Shown here in pieces: positions 28,289 through 37,041 of a stretch of 64,000 bases of DNA (position 1 is the first letter of the stretch; each line of letters starts with the position of its first letter). A program made the translations under genes and the position numbers. The stretch lies in assembly GCA_964593795.1 (NCBI GenBank), contig CAZQJC010000221.1, positions 1 through 64,000 of the forward strand, given 5' to 3'. The DNA is from JAHFDS01 sp964593795. GTDB lineage: Bacteria > Myxococcota_A > Polyangia > JAHFDS01. The notes under the pieces were generated by a model. It worked only from the letters and a program-made list of their open reading frames with translations. It was not told where the DNA came from and searched no databases.

Positions 28289-29272
28289 TCAGCCGGGGTA
28301 GCGGCGCAGGCCCTCTCGGACCCCCCTGACGATCGCCACGCCCACCGCGAGGTCGTAGGCGCGCCGCGAGAGCGCGGTGTCCGGCGCCAGGCGCTCGGCG
28401 AGGCGGGCCAGGCGCACGCACACGTCCTGGCCGCGGTCCGACGCGAGCGCGCCCTTGGCCAGCTTGCGAACCACCGTGCGCGCGCGATCGCCCGGGCGCA
28501 GCGGGCCATTTTCCACGACGAGCGCCTCGCGCGGGCTCGCGGCCCCGTACTTCCGCCAGAGGAGCACGTCCGAGATGGCGTAGAGGCGCTGCCGCTCGCA
28601 GTACTTCGGCAGGTCGACCGCCCAGTCGTTGTGCCGGACCACGATGCTGGGATCGTAGTAGACGCGGGTGCCTCGCGCCCGCGCGCGCATGGCGAGCTCG
28701 GCGTCCTCGCAGCTCGAGATGGTGAAGCCCTCGTCGAAGCCTCCGAGCGCCAGCATCGACGCGCGCGGCAGGCCGAGGTTGGCCGCGGTCATCCCCTCCG
28801 TCTCCACGGCCGGGCCCCCGGCGTGATCGCGGGCGAAGCGCTCCCAGATCTCGTCCTGGTAGCGACCGAACGGCGTTTGCCGCACGCGCGGCAGGTTGAC
28901 GATGCGCCCGATCACCCAGGCGTCCGGGTGCGCGCGGGCGAACGCCAGGTGGCGCGAGACGAAGTCCGGCGCCACGAGGATGTCGTTGTCGAGAAAGAGG
29001 AGGCGCGCGCCGCGCGCCTCCCGGGCCCCACGGTTCCTGGCCCGGGCGACGCCCCCGTTTTGCTGGACCACGAGCCGCAGCGGGTGCGGCATGCCGGCGC
29101 GCGCCGCATCCACGACCGGCGCCGCGGGCTCGGGCGATCCGTCGTCCACCACGATGATCTCGATGCGCGCGCCCTCCGGGTCCACGCGCCCGAGGCACTC
29201 GAGCGTCTCGGCCAGCGCGTCGGCGCGCCCGTACGTCGGCACGACGATGGAGGCGTCTGGCGCGTCGGCCAT
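28289..29272 (-). CDS. Family 2 glycosyltransferase
   Basis: A 327-aa GT-A enzyme: SIVVPTYGRADAL, IIVVDDGSPEP, RNRGAREARGARLLFLDNDI with the acidic metal site, and GGFDEGFTISSCEDAELAMR (ED base motif). A helical C-terminal extension of about 80 residues may bind membrane or acceptor. ATG 29272 lies 20 bp after the aminotransferase gene on the same strand. Confidence 0.9.
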   Translation of the reverse strand: MADAPDASIVVPTYGRADALAETLECLGRVDPEGARIEIIVVDDGSPEPAAPVVDAARAGMPHPLRLVVQQNGGVARARNRGAREARGARLLFLDNDILVAPDFVSRHLAFARAHPDAWVIGRIVNLPRVRQTPFGRYQDEIWERFARDHAGGPAVETEGMTAANLGLPRASMLALGGFDEGFTISSCEDAELAMRARARGTRVYYDPSIVVRHNDWAVDLPKYCERQRLYAISDVLLWRKYGAASPREALVVENGPLRPGDRARTVVRKLAKGALASDRGQDVCVRLARLAERLAPDTALSRRAYDLAVGVAIVRGVREGLRRYPG

Positions 29273-29292
29273 GCGCTATCCGGCGTGAGGCA

Positions 29293-30522
29293 TCACGCGG
29301 GGAAGCTCCGGATGGCCCCCAGGATCGTCGCCACGTCGTCGTCGTCGAGGCGCGGATGCAGCGGCAGGCTGAGCGCCTCCTCGTTGAGCTGCTCCGACAC
29401 CGGCAAGCGGTAGTCCGCGCCGTAGATCGGGTTCATGTGCAGCGGGTGGTACCGCAGCGTGGTGTAGATGCCGCGGTCGTAGAGGAACTTGGCGAACGCG
29501 TCGCGCCGTCCGCCGAGCACCCGCACGCAGTACGTGAAGTACGAGTGGCGCTCCTGCCGGATCGCCTCTGCGCCCTTGGGCTGGACGAGCCAGTCGATCT
29601 TGCCGAGCTCCTCCTGGTACAGGTCCCAGATGCGCTTGCGCCGCGCCTGGTTGCGGTCGAGCGCGCGGAGCTGCGCGAGGCCGATGCTCGCAGCGATGTC
29701 GCTCGGCAGGAGCTTCGGGAAGATGTCGTGGATCTCGTACTCCCACCAGCGGTCCTTGTTGGCGGAGGCCTCGAAGCCCGACTTGCCGATGCCGCAGTAG
29801 CGCAGGTTGCGGGCGCGCTTGAGCAGCTCCGGGTCCTGCGTCGTGACGCCGCCGCCCTCGCCCATCGCCAGGTTCTTGACGGCGTCAAAGCTGTAGACGC
29901 CGACGGCGCCGATGGCGCCGCAGGGCTTGCCCATCGCGGCGGAGTCCACCGCGTGCGCGGCGTCCTCGATCACCGGGAAGCCGAGCGCGAGGATCGGGTC
30001 CATGTCCACGGGCTTGCCCGCGTAGTGCACCACCATGACGGCGCCCGTGCGCGGCGTGACCTTGTCTCGCACGGTCTCGGCGGTGACGTTGTGCGTGTCG
30101 AGATCGACGTCGCAGAAGACGGGCTTGGCGCCCGCGAGCAGGACGGCGTGCCCGCACGCGATCCACGTGAAGGCCGGCAGGATGACCTCGGCGCCCGGCG
30201 GCAGGCCGAGCAGGCGGATGGCCAGATAGAGGCCGTTCGAGCCGCTGTCGAGCAGGACGAACCCCGGCAGGCCGAGGCGCCTGGCGAACTCGGCCTCGAA
30301 CGCGTAGGTCTTCGGCCCGATGCCGAGCCACTGCCGGTCGAAGCAGTCGCGGACCTCGGCCAGCTCGTCCGGCCCCACGAGCGAGCCGAACACGGAGATC
30401 TTGCTGCCGGGAGGCCTGGCCTTGACCGGTGGCGCCTTGGTCTTCGCCGGCGCCTTGGCCTTCGCCGGCGCCTTGGCCTTGGCCTTCCGGGCATGCGCTG
30501 CCTTCTTCGCGGGGCGGTTCAT
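29293..30522 (-). CDS. DegT/DnrJ/EryC1-family sugar aminotransferase with basic N-terminal tail
   Basis: A 409-aa PLP enzyme that converts a nucleotide-linked keto sugar to an amino sugar. PAFTWIACGHAVLLAG, DAAHAVDS, and the PLP-lysine segment YSFDAVKNLAMGEGGG are present, with RYHPLHMNPIYG near the C-terminus. Residues 1-40 form an unusual Lys/Ala/Pro-rich tail resembling histone H1 tails, encoded partly by an 18-bp tandem repeat; the catalytic domain starts near residue 42. Its ATG overlaps the TGA of the GNAT gene, a likely partner that acylates the new amine. Confidence 0.9.
   Translation of the reverse strand: MNRPAKKAAHARKAKAKAPAKAKAPAKTKAPPVKARPPGSKISVFGSLVGPDELAEVRDCFDRQWLGIGPKTYAFEAEFARRLGLPGFVLLDSGSNGLYLAIRLLGLPPGAEVILPAFTWIACGHAVLLAGAKPVFCDVDLDTHNVTAETVRDKVTPRTGAVMVVHYAGKPVDMDPILALGFPVIEDAAHAVDSAAMGKPCGAIGAVGVYSFDAVKNLAMGEGGGVTTQDPELLKRARNLRYCGIGKSGFEASANKDRWWEYEIHDIFPKLLPSDIAASIGLAQLRALDRNQARRKRIWDLYQEELGKIDWLVQPKGAEAIRQERHSYFTYCVRVLGGRRDAFAKFLYDRGIYTTLRYHPLHMNPIYGADYRLPVSEQLNEEALSLPLHPRLDDDDVATILGAIRSFPA
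30443..30478. repeat. 18-bp tandem repeat inside the aminotransferase gene
   Basis: Two perfect adjacent copies of an 18-bp unit (30443-30460 and 30461-30478), flanked by partial copies. They encode the Ala-Lys-Pro tail of the aminotransferase, so the tail may have grown by repeat slippage and could vary in length between strains. Confidence 0.85.
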
Positions 30523-31025
30523 GCGAGCTCCACGGTCTCGACGCGTGCCCAATCGACCTTCATCACCAGGTGGTCTCCTCGGTTGGCCGTGATCGCGAGC
30601 CCGTTGCGCTCGTAGAAGCGGACGGCCGGGTTGTCTGAAAGCACTTTCAGGCCGATGTCGACACCGACGGCGGAGCGAGCGTAGGCCAGCATCATGCGCA
30701 GCGCAACGCCCATGACCCCGCGGCCGCCGGCGGCTGCGTCGCCGAGGATGACGTTGTAGATGTCCCCTTCTCCATCGAGCAGCCGCACGGCCATGCAGCC
30801 GACCGGGCGATCCTCGAACCAGACGACGAACATGTGATCGTCGGGCCGCGCGAGGTGGCCCTCCATCCAGCGCGCCTGCGCCTCGGCCGAGATGACGTCC
30901 TTGTGGAAGAAGAGGTGCCGGTGCGTGTTCTTCCAGGTGCGCAGGAGCTCGCCGTCCTGCCGCGTCACGGCGCGGAGCTGCACGGCGCAGTCCTTGGCCC
31001 GTAGGAGTGTCGGAGCGCTCGCCAT
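30519..31025 (-). CDS. GNAT N-acetyltransferase
   Basis: A 168-aa Gcn5-related acyltransferase. LRAVTRQDGELLRTWKNT at the N-terminus resembles the PseH/amino-sugar acetyltransferase subgroup; IYNVILGDAAAGGRGVMGVAL holds the acetyl-CoA loop, and LSDNPAVRFYERNGL is the usual C-terminal segment. Being coupled to the DegT aminotransferase, it most likely acetylates the amine the aminotransferase creates. The ATG at 31025 faces a divergent GT2 gene across 34 bp. Confidence 0.87.
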   Translation of the reverse strand: MASAPTLLRAKDCAVQLRAVTRQDGELLRTWKNTHRHLFFHKDVISAEAQARWMEGHLARPDDHMFVVWFEDRPVGCMAVRLLDGEGDIYNVILGDAAAGGRGVMGVALRMMLAYARSAVGVDIGLKVLSDNPAVRFYERNGLAITANRGDHLVMKVDWARVETVELA

Positions 31026-31059
31026 GGTCGGGTGCCCGCGCCATTATAGACGCCAGGCG

Positions 31060-32076
31060 ATGGCACGAGCGAGCGGCTCCCTGGTGGTCGTGGTCCCGGC
31101 CTACGGCGACGCAGAGCAGCTGCGCACCTTGCTGGGCGATCTGCAGCGCCAGGACGACGCGGGCTTCGAGATCCTGATCGTCGACGACGGCTCGCCGAAG
31201 CCCATCGAGCCCCAGATCGCGGACCTTCTGCGCGCGGGGCCGATCCGGAGCCGGTGCGAGCGCACGCCCAACGCGGGTGGGCCGGGGGCGCGCAACAACG
31301 GCGCCCGGCTCGCGGGCGACGCGGAGACGCTGCTCTTCCTCGACCAGGACATGCGCATCCCGCCGGGCTTCGTCGGCATCCTGCAGAGGACGCTCGCCGA
31401 GGTCGGCCCCGCCGCGCTGTCGGCCGACTTCGTCTACCGCCTGGTCGACGACGGCTCGCCGTTCGCGCGCTGGTACCTCGGGCACGCGCGCGCCTGGGAG
31501 GGCGCGCCGCAGGAGCGCTGGACGGAGCGAGCGCCGGGCGTGTTCGCCGTGCACCCGGTGAACCTGACGTCCACGAACCTGTGCATCCCACGGGCGCTCT
31601 TCGACAGCGTGGGGGGCTTTCCCGTGTTCCCGATCGCGGGGACCGAGGATCAGGCGCTCGGCCTCCTGCTCGGCCAGCGCGGCGCCGCGGTGCTGCGCAC
31701 CACCCGCACGAGCGCCGAGCACGTCGAGCACCGCGTGACGTTCGAGCGGTTCTGCGCCCGTCAGCGCATGGGCATGACCGGTACGGTGACGCTCCTCCGC
31801 CGCTTCCCCGAGGTCTTCGGCGCGCTCGCCGAGAGCAGCACGCACGAGGTCAATGGCCCATGGTCCGCGCGCGACCCGCTGCCCCTGCAGGCGCGCAAGC
31901 TGGTCAAGGCCGTGCTTTCACGACCCGGCATCCAGCCGCTCGGGATGCGCGCCGTGCGCTGGCTCGAGGAGAACGCCCCGCACACGCGCGCCCTCCACCA
32001 CGCCTACGAGCTCGTCCTCGGCGCCCACCTGCAAGCCGCCTGGCGCCATGGATTGACTAGCGACCGCCTCTCCTGA
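31060..32076 (+). CDS. Family 2 glycosyltransferase
   Basis: A 338-aa GT-A enzyme: VVVVPAYGDAEQL, ILIVDDGSPKP, RNNGARLAGDAETLLFLDQD (metal acids) and GGFPVFPIAGTEDQALG. An internal ATG at 31060 is preferred, since it begins the conserved fold and the upstream frame overlaps the divergent GNAT gene. The last 20 bases overlap the end of the convergent GT4 gene. Confidence 0.88.
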   Translation: MARASGSLVVVVPAYGDAEQLRTLLGDLQRQDDAGFEILIVDDGSPKPIEPQIADLLRAGPIRSRCERTPNAGGPGARNNGARLAGDAETLLFLDQDMRIPPGFVGILQRTLAEVGPAALSADFVYRLVDDGSPFARWYLGHARAWEGAPQERWTERAPGVFAVHPVNLTSTNLCIPRALFDSVGGFPVFPIAGTEDQALGLLLGQRGAAVLRTTRTSAEHVEHRVTFERFCARQRMGMTGTVTLLRRFPEVFGALAESSTHEVNGPWSARDPLPLQARKLVKAVLSRPGIQPLGMRAVRWLEENAPHTRALHHAYELVLGAHLQAAWRHGLTSDRLS

Positions 32077-33361
32077 GCACGCGCGCATACCAGGATTCGA
32101 GCCCCGCGAAGGCATCCGTGCTCACGACGGGCATGTGCACGCCGGCTTGCAGGCGCCCAAAAAGGCCCGGCTCGACGACGAGGCGCCGCATCGCGGCTTG
32201 CAGGGACGATGCGCTCCGGAACTCGAAGAGCAACCCGTCCTGCTCGTGCCGGATGGTCTGGCGCAGACCGCCCACGGCGGGCGCGATGGTGGGCGCTCCC
32301 ATCGCGGCCGCCTCGAGCGGGATGCGACCGAACGGCTCGACCACCAGGGTCGCCATGACCGCTGCGTCCATGTCGCCGTAGGCGAGCCAGCGATCCTCCG
32401 GGGAGAAGGATCCGCGCACCTCGGCGATCCCTTCGAGCCCGCGCTGCCGGACCGCGGCCCGGGCCTCGTCGGCTCCCGGCCCCCAGATCTGCAGGCAGAC
32501 GTCCAGGCCCTCGGCGCGCAGGCCCGCCAGCGCTGCGAGCACGTGGAGCAAGCCCTTCGTGGGCTGTGCACCCGCCACGAAGCCGAAGCGGAACGGCCGA
32601 CGAGGGCGCGACGGCCGGTTGGCGGGCAACCCGACCAGGCTCACGCCGAGCGGCACGTGCTCGATCGCGGCGTGCGGCATCGCCCGGCGATGGACCTCGG
32701 CGACGTGCTCGGAGCGCGCGAGCGCCGCGTGCACCGCCCGGCGAGCGCGCTTGCGACGCTCGAGACGATACTGATAGTAGCCGCCGTAGCGCGAGACCCG
32801 CCAGGGTAGCCGGGGAGCCGCGCGCGGCCAGCCATCGTATTCGCTGCACACGCAGGCCAGGCACTTGAGCAGCCCGGGCCCCGTGCACTCCTTCGAGTCC
32901 GGCGAGCGCAACAGCATCACGCGCACGCACACGAGCCAGAAGTCGTGCAGCGTCGCGGTCAGGGGGCATCCCGCGGCCGCGAGCGCCAGGACCCCCGCCT
33001 CTCCGAAGGGACGGCACGTGTGGTAGTCGATGAGGTCGGGGGCCAGCTCGGCGGTCACCCGGCGCACCAGGCCCTCGATGCGCCGCTCGTGGCGCCTCCA
33101 GGCCGCGAGGCCGAGGGAGAATCCGTCGGGATCGCGCAGGACGGCGGGCGGGATGCCAAGGCGGAGCACGCGCACGTCGCCGTCCTGCTCCCCCTGCAAT
33201 TCGTACGGCGGAACTTGGCCGGTGCCGTCCGCGCACACGACGTCGACGTGGTGGCCATTCGCGGCGAGCTGCTGGCACGTCTCGCGCGTCGTGATCGCGG
33301 CGCCCCCGCCGTACTCGGGCGGATACGCACCGGCCACGTGGAGGATCCGCAAGGGCTTCAT
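32057..33361 (-). CDS. Family 4 glycosyltransferase
   Basis: A 434-aa GT-B enzyme: LRILHVAGAYPPEYGGGA with the glycine loop, TLHDFWLVCVRVMLL, a Cys-rich segment (four Cys near residues 157-171, including CLACVC) that may bind metal, then FRFGFVAGAQPTKGLLHVL and VVEPFGRIPLEAAAMGAPTIAP with the family Glu motif. The ATG overlaps the asparagine-synthase TGA. Its end overlaps the convergent GT2 gene by 20 bp. Confidence 0.9.
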   Translation of the reverse strand: MKPLRILHVAGAYPPEYGGGAAITTRETCQQLAANGHHVDVVCADGTGQVPPYELQGEQDGDVRVLRLGIPPAVLRDPDGFSLGLAAWRRHERRIEGLVRRVTAELAPDLIDYHTCRPFGEAGVLALAAAGCPLTATLHDFWLVCVRVMLLRSPDSKECTGPGLLKCLACVCSEYDGWPRAAPRLPWRVSRYGGYYQYRLERRKRARRAVHAALARSEHVAEVHRRAMPHAAIEHVPLGVSLVGLPANRPSRPRRPFRFGFVAGAQPTKGLLHVLAALAGLRAEGLDVCLQIWGPGADEARAAVRQRGLEGIAEVRGSFSPEDRWLAYGDMDAAVMATLVVEPFGRIPLEAAAMGAPTIAPAVGGLRQTIRHEQDGLLFEFRSASSLQAAMRRLVVEPGLFGRLQAGVHMPVVSTDAFAGLESWYARVLRRGGR

Positions 33362-35289
33362 GCGTCCTCGAACGCCCCGGCAGCCAGCTCCTCCACCGTG
33401 CCGTGCGCGCGCAGCGATGCGGGATGCTCCTGCCCGCGCACGAATCGCCGGTGCCAGAGCTCGAAGCTCAGGGCGCGGAAGAGCCGCCACGGCTCTCGCT
33501 CGACGTGCGCGTCGTACCGCTTCAAGAGCGGTGCCGCGCGCAGGAACGGGTTGTCCATGCGGGCGAAGACCTCGCGCATCGCGGCCCCCTTGTCGTGCAG
33601 CCACCTCCGGATCGGGAACGGAAACCCCACCTTCTTGCGGCGCCAGGTGACGTCGAGCGGCAGCCACGACGAGAAGGCCTTGCGCAGGATCCACTTGAGG
33701 TAGCCGTGGCGGACGAGGAGCTCCACCGGGAGGCGGAGAGCGAGCTCCACGAGCCGGTGATCGAGGAACGGGAAGCGCACCTCGATGGGGGCGCGCATGC
33801 TGCTCTTGTCGCCCACGCGGAGCCAGTACGGCAGGAGCTGGGACTCCACGTCGAGCTGGATCCGCTCTGCCAGGGACGACGGCGCAGGCTCCTCCGGAGG
33901 CGGAGGCGCGAGGTAGTCCGGCAGCGGATCCGGCCGCTCGGGCCAGCGCTGCGCACGGAGCTCGCGGAACAGGTCGGACAGGCGGGCGCGGTCGCTCGAG
34001 AGCAGCCACTCGGCGACGGCCTCGCGGTTCCGCCCGCTCCGCCGCAGCTCGCCGATGCGAAGCGCCCGATGGAACGCGTATCCGGAGAACAGCTCGTCGC
34101 CGCCCAGGCCGGACAGGAGGACGCGAAAGCCCCGCGCGGCGAGGGCGTGCCGCACGACGAAGTCCGGCACGAGGTCCGGCGCGTGCACCGGCTCCTCCAT
34201 CGCGTCCACGAAGGCCGGCAGCGCCGCGAGCGTCCAGTCGTCCTTCGGGCGGACGATGAGCGCTCGCGCGGGATACCGCGCCAGCACCGAGCGGGCCCAC
34301 CGCCACTCGTCGTACTCGCGGTCGCGAAAGCGCACCGTGTACGCGGTCAGACGCTCGGGGGGCAGATGGTGACTGGCCGACGCCAGGACGCTCGACGAAT
34401 CGAGGCCGCCGCTCAGCGCCAGCACCAGGGGCACGTCCGCACGCATGCCGAGCGCAACCGCTTCGGACAGTCCGGCGCGCACCTCGGCGGCCGCGTCGGC
34501 GACGCGCACCGAGGACCGGCGAGGCGGCGAGGGCGCCGACCAGTAGCGCGACAGCACCACCCGGAGCCTGGCGTCGATCTCGCAGTGGTGCGCGGCCGGA
34601 AACATGGAGATCCCGGCGAAGGCCGTGCGCTCATCCACGTCGGCGCGCGCCCAGTGGAGAAATCGAGCCGCCATGACCTCGTCCGCGCGACCGGGGCCCG
34701 TGCGCAGCGCCGAGATCTCGGAGGCGAAGGCGATCGCCCCGGGCGCGCGGGTCCAGTAGAGGGGCCGCTCTCCCAGTCGATCCCGGCACAGGAGCACGAC
34801 GTCGCGGCGTGCATCCCAGAGCGCGAGGGCCCACATCCCGACCGCGCGCTCGAAGGCGCGCGCCCCCCAGGCGAGGTACGCGCGCAGCAGCACCTCCGTG
34901 TCCGTGCCGGTGCGGAACGTGGCGGCGCCGAGCTCGTCGCGTAGCTCGCGGTAGTTGTAGATCTCGCCGTTGAAGAGGAGGCACGTGCGCCCGTCCTCGG
35001 ACCAGAACGGCTGGTGGCCCTCGGGGCCGGGCGCGATGACGGCGAAGCGCCGATGCGCGAGGCCCACGTGGTGCGGGCGCACCGGCACCGCCGCGAGGTC
35101 GACGCCGTCGCGCCGAAGGGGCGCGGGAGTCGTCGCGCCGACCGCGACGACCGGGGCCTGGCCGCGCGTGATGAGGGCATAGCCTTCGTCGTGGGGCCCG
35201 CGGTGCGCGATCGCCGCCGACATCGTGCGGAGACGATCCCGCCCGTCCAGACACGGATCGGCCACCACGAAGCCGGCGACGCCACACAT
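33358..35289 (-). CDS. Asparagine synthase-like glutamine-dependent amidotransferase (copy 1)
   Basis: A 643-aa two-domain protein. The N-terminal glutaminase has nucleophile Cys2 (MCGVAGF), AHRGPHDEG and LLFNGEIYNYRELRDEL. The C-terminal ATP pyrophosphatase has the PP-loop LALSGGLDSSSV and SGLGGDELFSGY, with RVGDKSSMRAPIEVRFPFLDHR further on. Within a polysaccharide locus it may amidate a uronic acid (as proposed for WbpS) rather than make asparagine. The ATG at 35289 places Cys at position 2 as required. It is divergent from rfbF across 83 bp. Confidence 0.9.
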   Translation of the reverse strand: MCGVAGFVVADPCLDGRDRLRTMSAAIAHRGPHDEGYALITRGQAPVVAVGATTPAPLRRDGVDLAAVPVRPHHVGLAHRRFAVIAPGPEGHQPFWSEDGRTCLLFNGEIYNYRELRDELGAATFRTGTDTEVLLRAYLAWGARAFERAVGMWALALWDARRDVVLLCRDRLGERPLYWTRAPGAIAFASEISALRTGPGRADEVMAARFLHWARADVDERTAFAGISMFPAAHHCEIDARLRVVLSRYWSAPSPPRRSSVRVADAAAEVRAGLSEAVALGMRADVPLVLALSGGLDSSSVLASASHHLPPERLTAYTVRFRDREYDEWRWARSVLARYPARALIVRPKDDWTLAALPAFVDAMEEPVHAPDLVPDFVVRHALAARGFRVLLSGLGGDELFSGYAFHRALRIGELRRSGRNREAVAEWLLSSDRARLSDLFRELRAQRWPERPDPLPDYLAPPPPEEPAPSSLAERIQLDVESQLLPYWLRVGDKSSMRAPIEVRFPFLDHRLVELALRLPVELLVRHGYLKWILRKAFSSWLPLDVTWRRKKVGFPFPIRRWLHDKGAAMREVFARMDNPFLRAAPLLKRYDAHVEREPWRLFRALSFELWHRRFVRGQEHPASLRAHGTVEELAAGAFEDA

Positions 35290-35351
35290 CGGCGCTCGAC
35301 GGTAGCATTCGGCGGGCCCGAAGCGCGCGGCCCTCACGACTTCTCCGATGC

Positions 35352-35357
35352 TATGAT
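35352..35357 (+). promoter_or_regulatory. Possible -10 element of the rfbF operon
   Basis: TATGAT, one mismatch from the sigma70 -10 consensus, lies 15 bases before the rfbF GTG, in the 83-bp gap between divergent asnB-like and rfbF genes. No -35 match is found at 17 bp. The site leaves little room for a leader, so the call is tentative. GGGAGG at 35361-35366 is a good ribosome binding site. Confidence 0.3.
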
Positions 35358-35372
35358 CGCGGGAGGTCGATC

Positions 35373-36146
35373 GTGCGCGTGGTCATCCTCTGCGGTGGAC
35401 AGGGTACGCGGTTCCGCGAGGAGACGGAGTACCGGCCGAAGCCGATGATCGAGATCGGCGGGCGGCCCATCCTCTGGCACATCATGAAGCACTACGCGCG
35501 GCATGGGCTGGCCGAGTTCGTGCTCTGCCTCGGCTACAAGAGCGAGGTGATCAAGAGCTTCTTCCTCGACTACGAGGCGAGGACGAACGACCTCACGGTG
35601 CGCCTCGGCAAGGACCGCGCCGTGGAGATCCACGGGCACGGCGGCGACGACTGGGCGGTCACCCTCGCCGAGACAGGCCTCGCTGCGCAGACCGGGGCGC
35701 GCCTCCGCCGCGCCGCGCGCTACCTCGGCGACGGCCCGTTCTGCCTGACCTACGGCGACGGCGTGTCGGACGTCGACCTCGAGGCGCTCGTGCGGTTCCA
35801 CAGGGCGCATGGGCGGCTGGCGACGGTCACCGGGGTGCGCCCCGCGAGCCGCTTCGGCGAGCTCACCGCGGACGGGGATCGCGTGGTGGGCTTTCGCGAG
35901 AAGCCCACGGGAAACGCGCTCATCTCCGGCGGCTTCTTCGTGTTCGAGCGCGCGGTCGTCGATCGCTACCTCGACGACCGTGAGGACCTGACGCTCGAGC
36001 GCGAGCCGCTGCAGCGCCTGGCGGAGGACGGCGAGCTGATGGTGCGCGAGCACGACGGCTTCTGGCAGCCGATGGACACCTACCGCGACTGGAAGCTGCT
36101 CGAGGATCTGTGGACGAGCGGTCAGGCGCCCTGGCGAACCTGGTAG
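35373..36146 (+). CDS. rfbF: Glucose-1-phosphate cytidylyltransferase
   Basis: Makes CDP-glucose from CTP and glucose 1-phosphate, the first step of CDP-linked deoxysugar pathways. The 257-aa protein has the family-specific LCGGQGTRFREETEYRPKPM, HIMKHYARHGL, FCLTYGDGVSDVD and SGGFFVFERAVVDRYLD. The length is standard. GTG 35373 has GGGAGG upstream. It heads a plus-strand operon (rfbF, reductase, rfbG, methyltransferase, FAD protein, GT2, amidotransferase) whose genes are spaced by at most four bases or overlap. Confidence 0.95.
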   Translation: MRVVILCGGQGTRFREETEYRPKPMIEIGGRPILWHIMKHYARHGLAEFVLCLGYKSEVIKSFFLDYEARTNDLTVRLGKDRAVEIHGHGGDDWAVTLAETGLAAQTGARLRRAARYLGDGPFCLTYGDGVSDVDLEALVRFHRAHGRLATVTGVRPASRFGELTADGDRVVGFREKPTGNALISGGFFVFERAVVDRYLDDREDLTLEREPLQRLAEDGELMVREHDGFWQPMDTYRDWKLLEDLWTSGQAPWRTW

Positions 36147-36150
36147 CGCG

Positions 36151-37041
36151 ATGACCCACGCACCCCTGCGCGTCGTGGTGACCGGCGCGAGCGGCATGCT
36201 CGGCTCGGACCTCGCGGCCGCGTGGCGCGAGGGCGGCGACGACGTGCTCGCGCTCGGGCGGAGCGAGCTCGACGTGACGGATCTGGCCGCGGTTCGCAGG
36301 GCGCTCACCGCGGCGCGGGCCCACGTGGTCGTCCACGCCGCCGCGCACACCGACGTCGACGGCGCCGAGCGGGACCCGGACCTCGCGCACCGCATCAACG
36401 CGATCGGCTCTGCGAACGTGGCCCTCGGCTGCATGGACGCCGCGAGCGACCTCGTGCACGTCTCGAGCTGCGGCGTCTTCGACGGCCGCAAGGCCGCGCC
36501 CTACGTCGAGACGGACCGGCCGGCGCCGCTCACCCGCCACCACGAGAGCAAGCTCGCGGGCGAAGAGGCCGTGCGGCGGCTCTGGCCGCGCCACTACGTC
36601 CTTCGCCCCGGCTGGCTCTTCGGCGGGGCGCCGTCGCACCGCAAGAACTTCGTCGCCGCGCGATGGCGCGAAGCCAAGGGCAAGCGCACGCTCGAGAGCG
36701 CGGGCGATCGGTTCGGCTCGCCGACCTACACCCTCGACTTCGCGCTCGCGGCCCGGAGGCTCGTCGCCGCGCGCGCGTACGGCCTCTACCACGTCGCCAA
36801 CGCCGGGGTCGCCTCGCGCGCCGACTACGTGCGCGGGTGCCTCGCCGCGCTCGGCCTCGACGTCGCCGTGCGCGAGGTCGCCTCGAGCCACTTCCCGCGC
36901 GCCGCGCCGGTGCCAGCGTGGGAGGCGCTCGACTCGCGCGACCTGCGGCTGCGCGGCTTCCCGGCGCTCCGCCCGTGGGGCGAGGCGCTCGGTGAATACG
37001 TCCGCGAGCGCCTCGCGGGTCACCTGGAGCCGTCGCCATGA
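36151..37041 (+). CDS. RmlD-like sugar nucleotide reductase/dehydrogenase
   Basis: A 296-aa extended SDR of the dTDP-4-dehydrorhamnose reductase family: VTGASGMLGSDLAAAW binds NADP, VVHAAAHTDVDGAER and RPGWLFGG are conserved. Lying between rfbF and rfbG, it should reduce the CDP-4-keto-6-deoxyglucose product to a CDP-6-deoxyhexose. Oddities: the catalytic Tyr of the YxxxK motif is His130 (K is Lys134), and the usual STDYVFDG reads SSCGVFDG. Either the enzyme uses another acid or it has changed function. The end overlaps rfbG by four bases. Confidence 0.85.
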   Translation: MTHAPLRVVVTGASGMLGSDLAAAWREGGDDVLALGRSELDVTDLAAVRRALTAARAHVVVHAAAHTDVDGAERDPDLAHRINAIGSANVALGCMDAASDLVHVSSCGVFDGRKAAPYVETDRPAPLTRHHESKLAGEEAVRRLWPRHYVLRPGWLFGGAPSHRKNFVAARWREAKGKRTLESAGDRFGSPTYTLDFALAARRLVAARAYGLYHVANAGVASRADYVRGCLAALGLDVAVREVASSHFPRAAPVPAWEALDSRDLRLRGFPALRPWGEALGEYVRERLAGHLEPSP

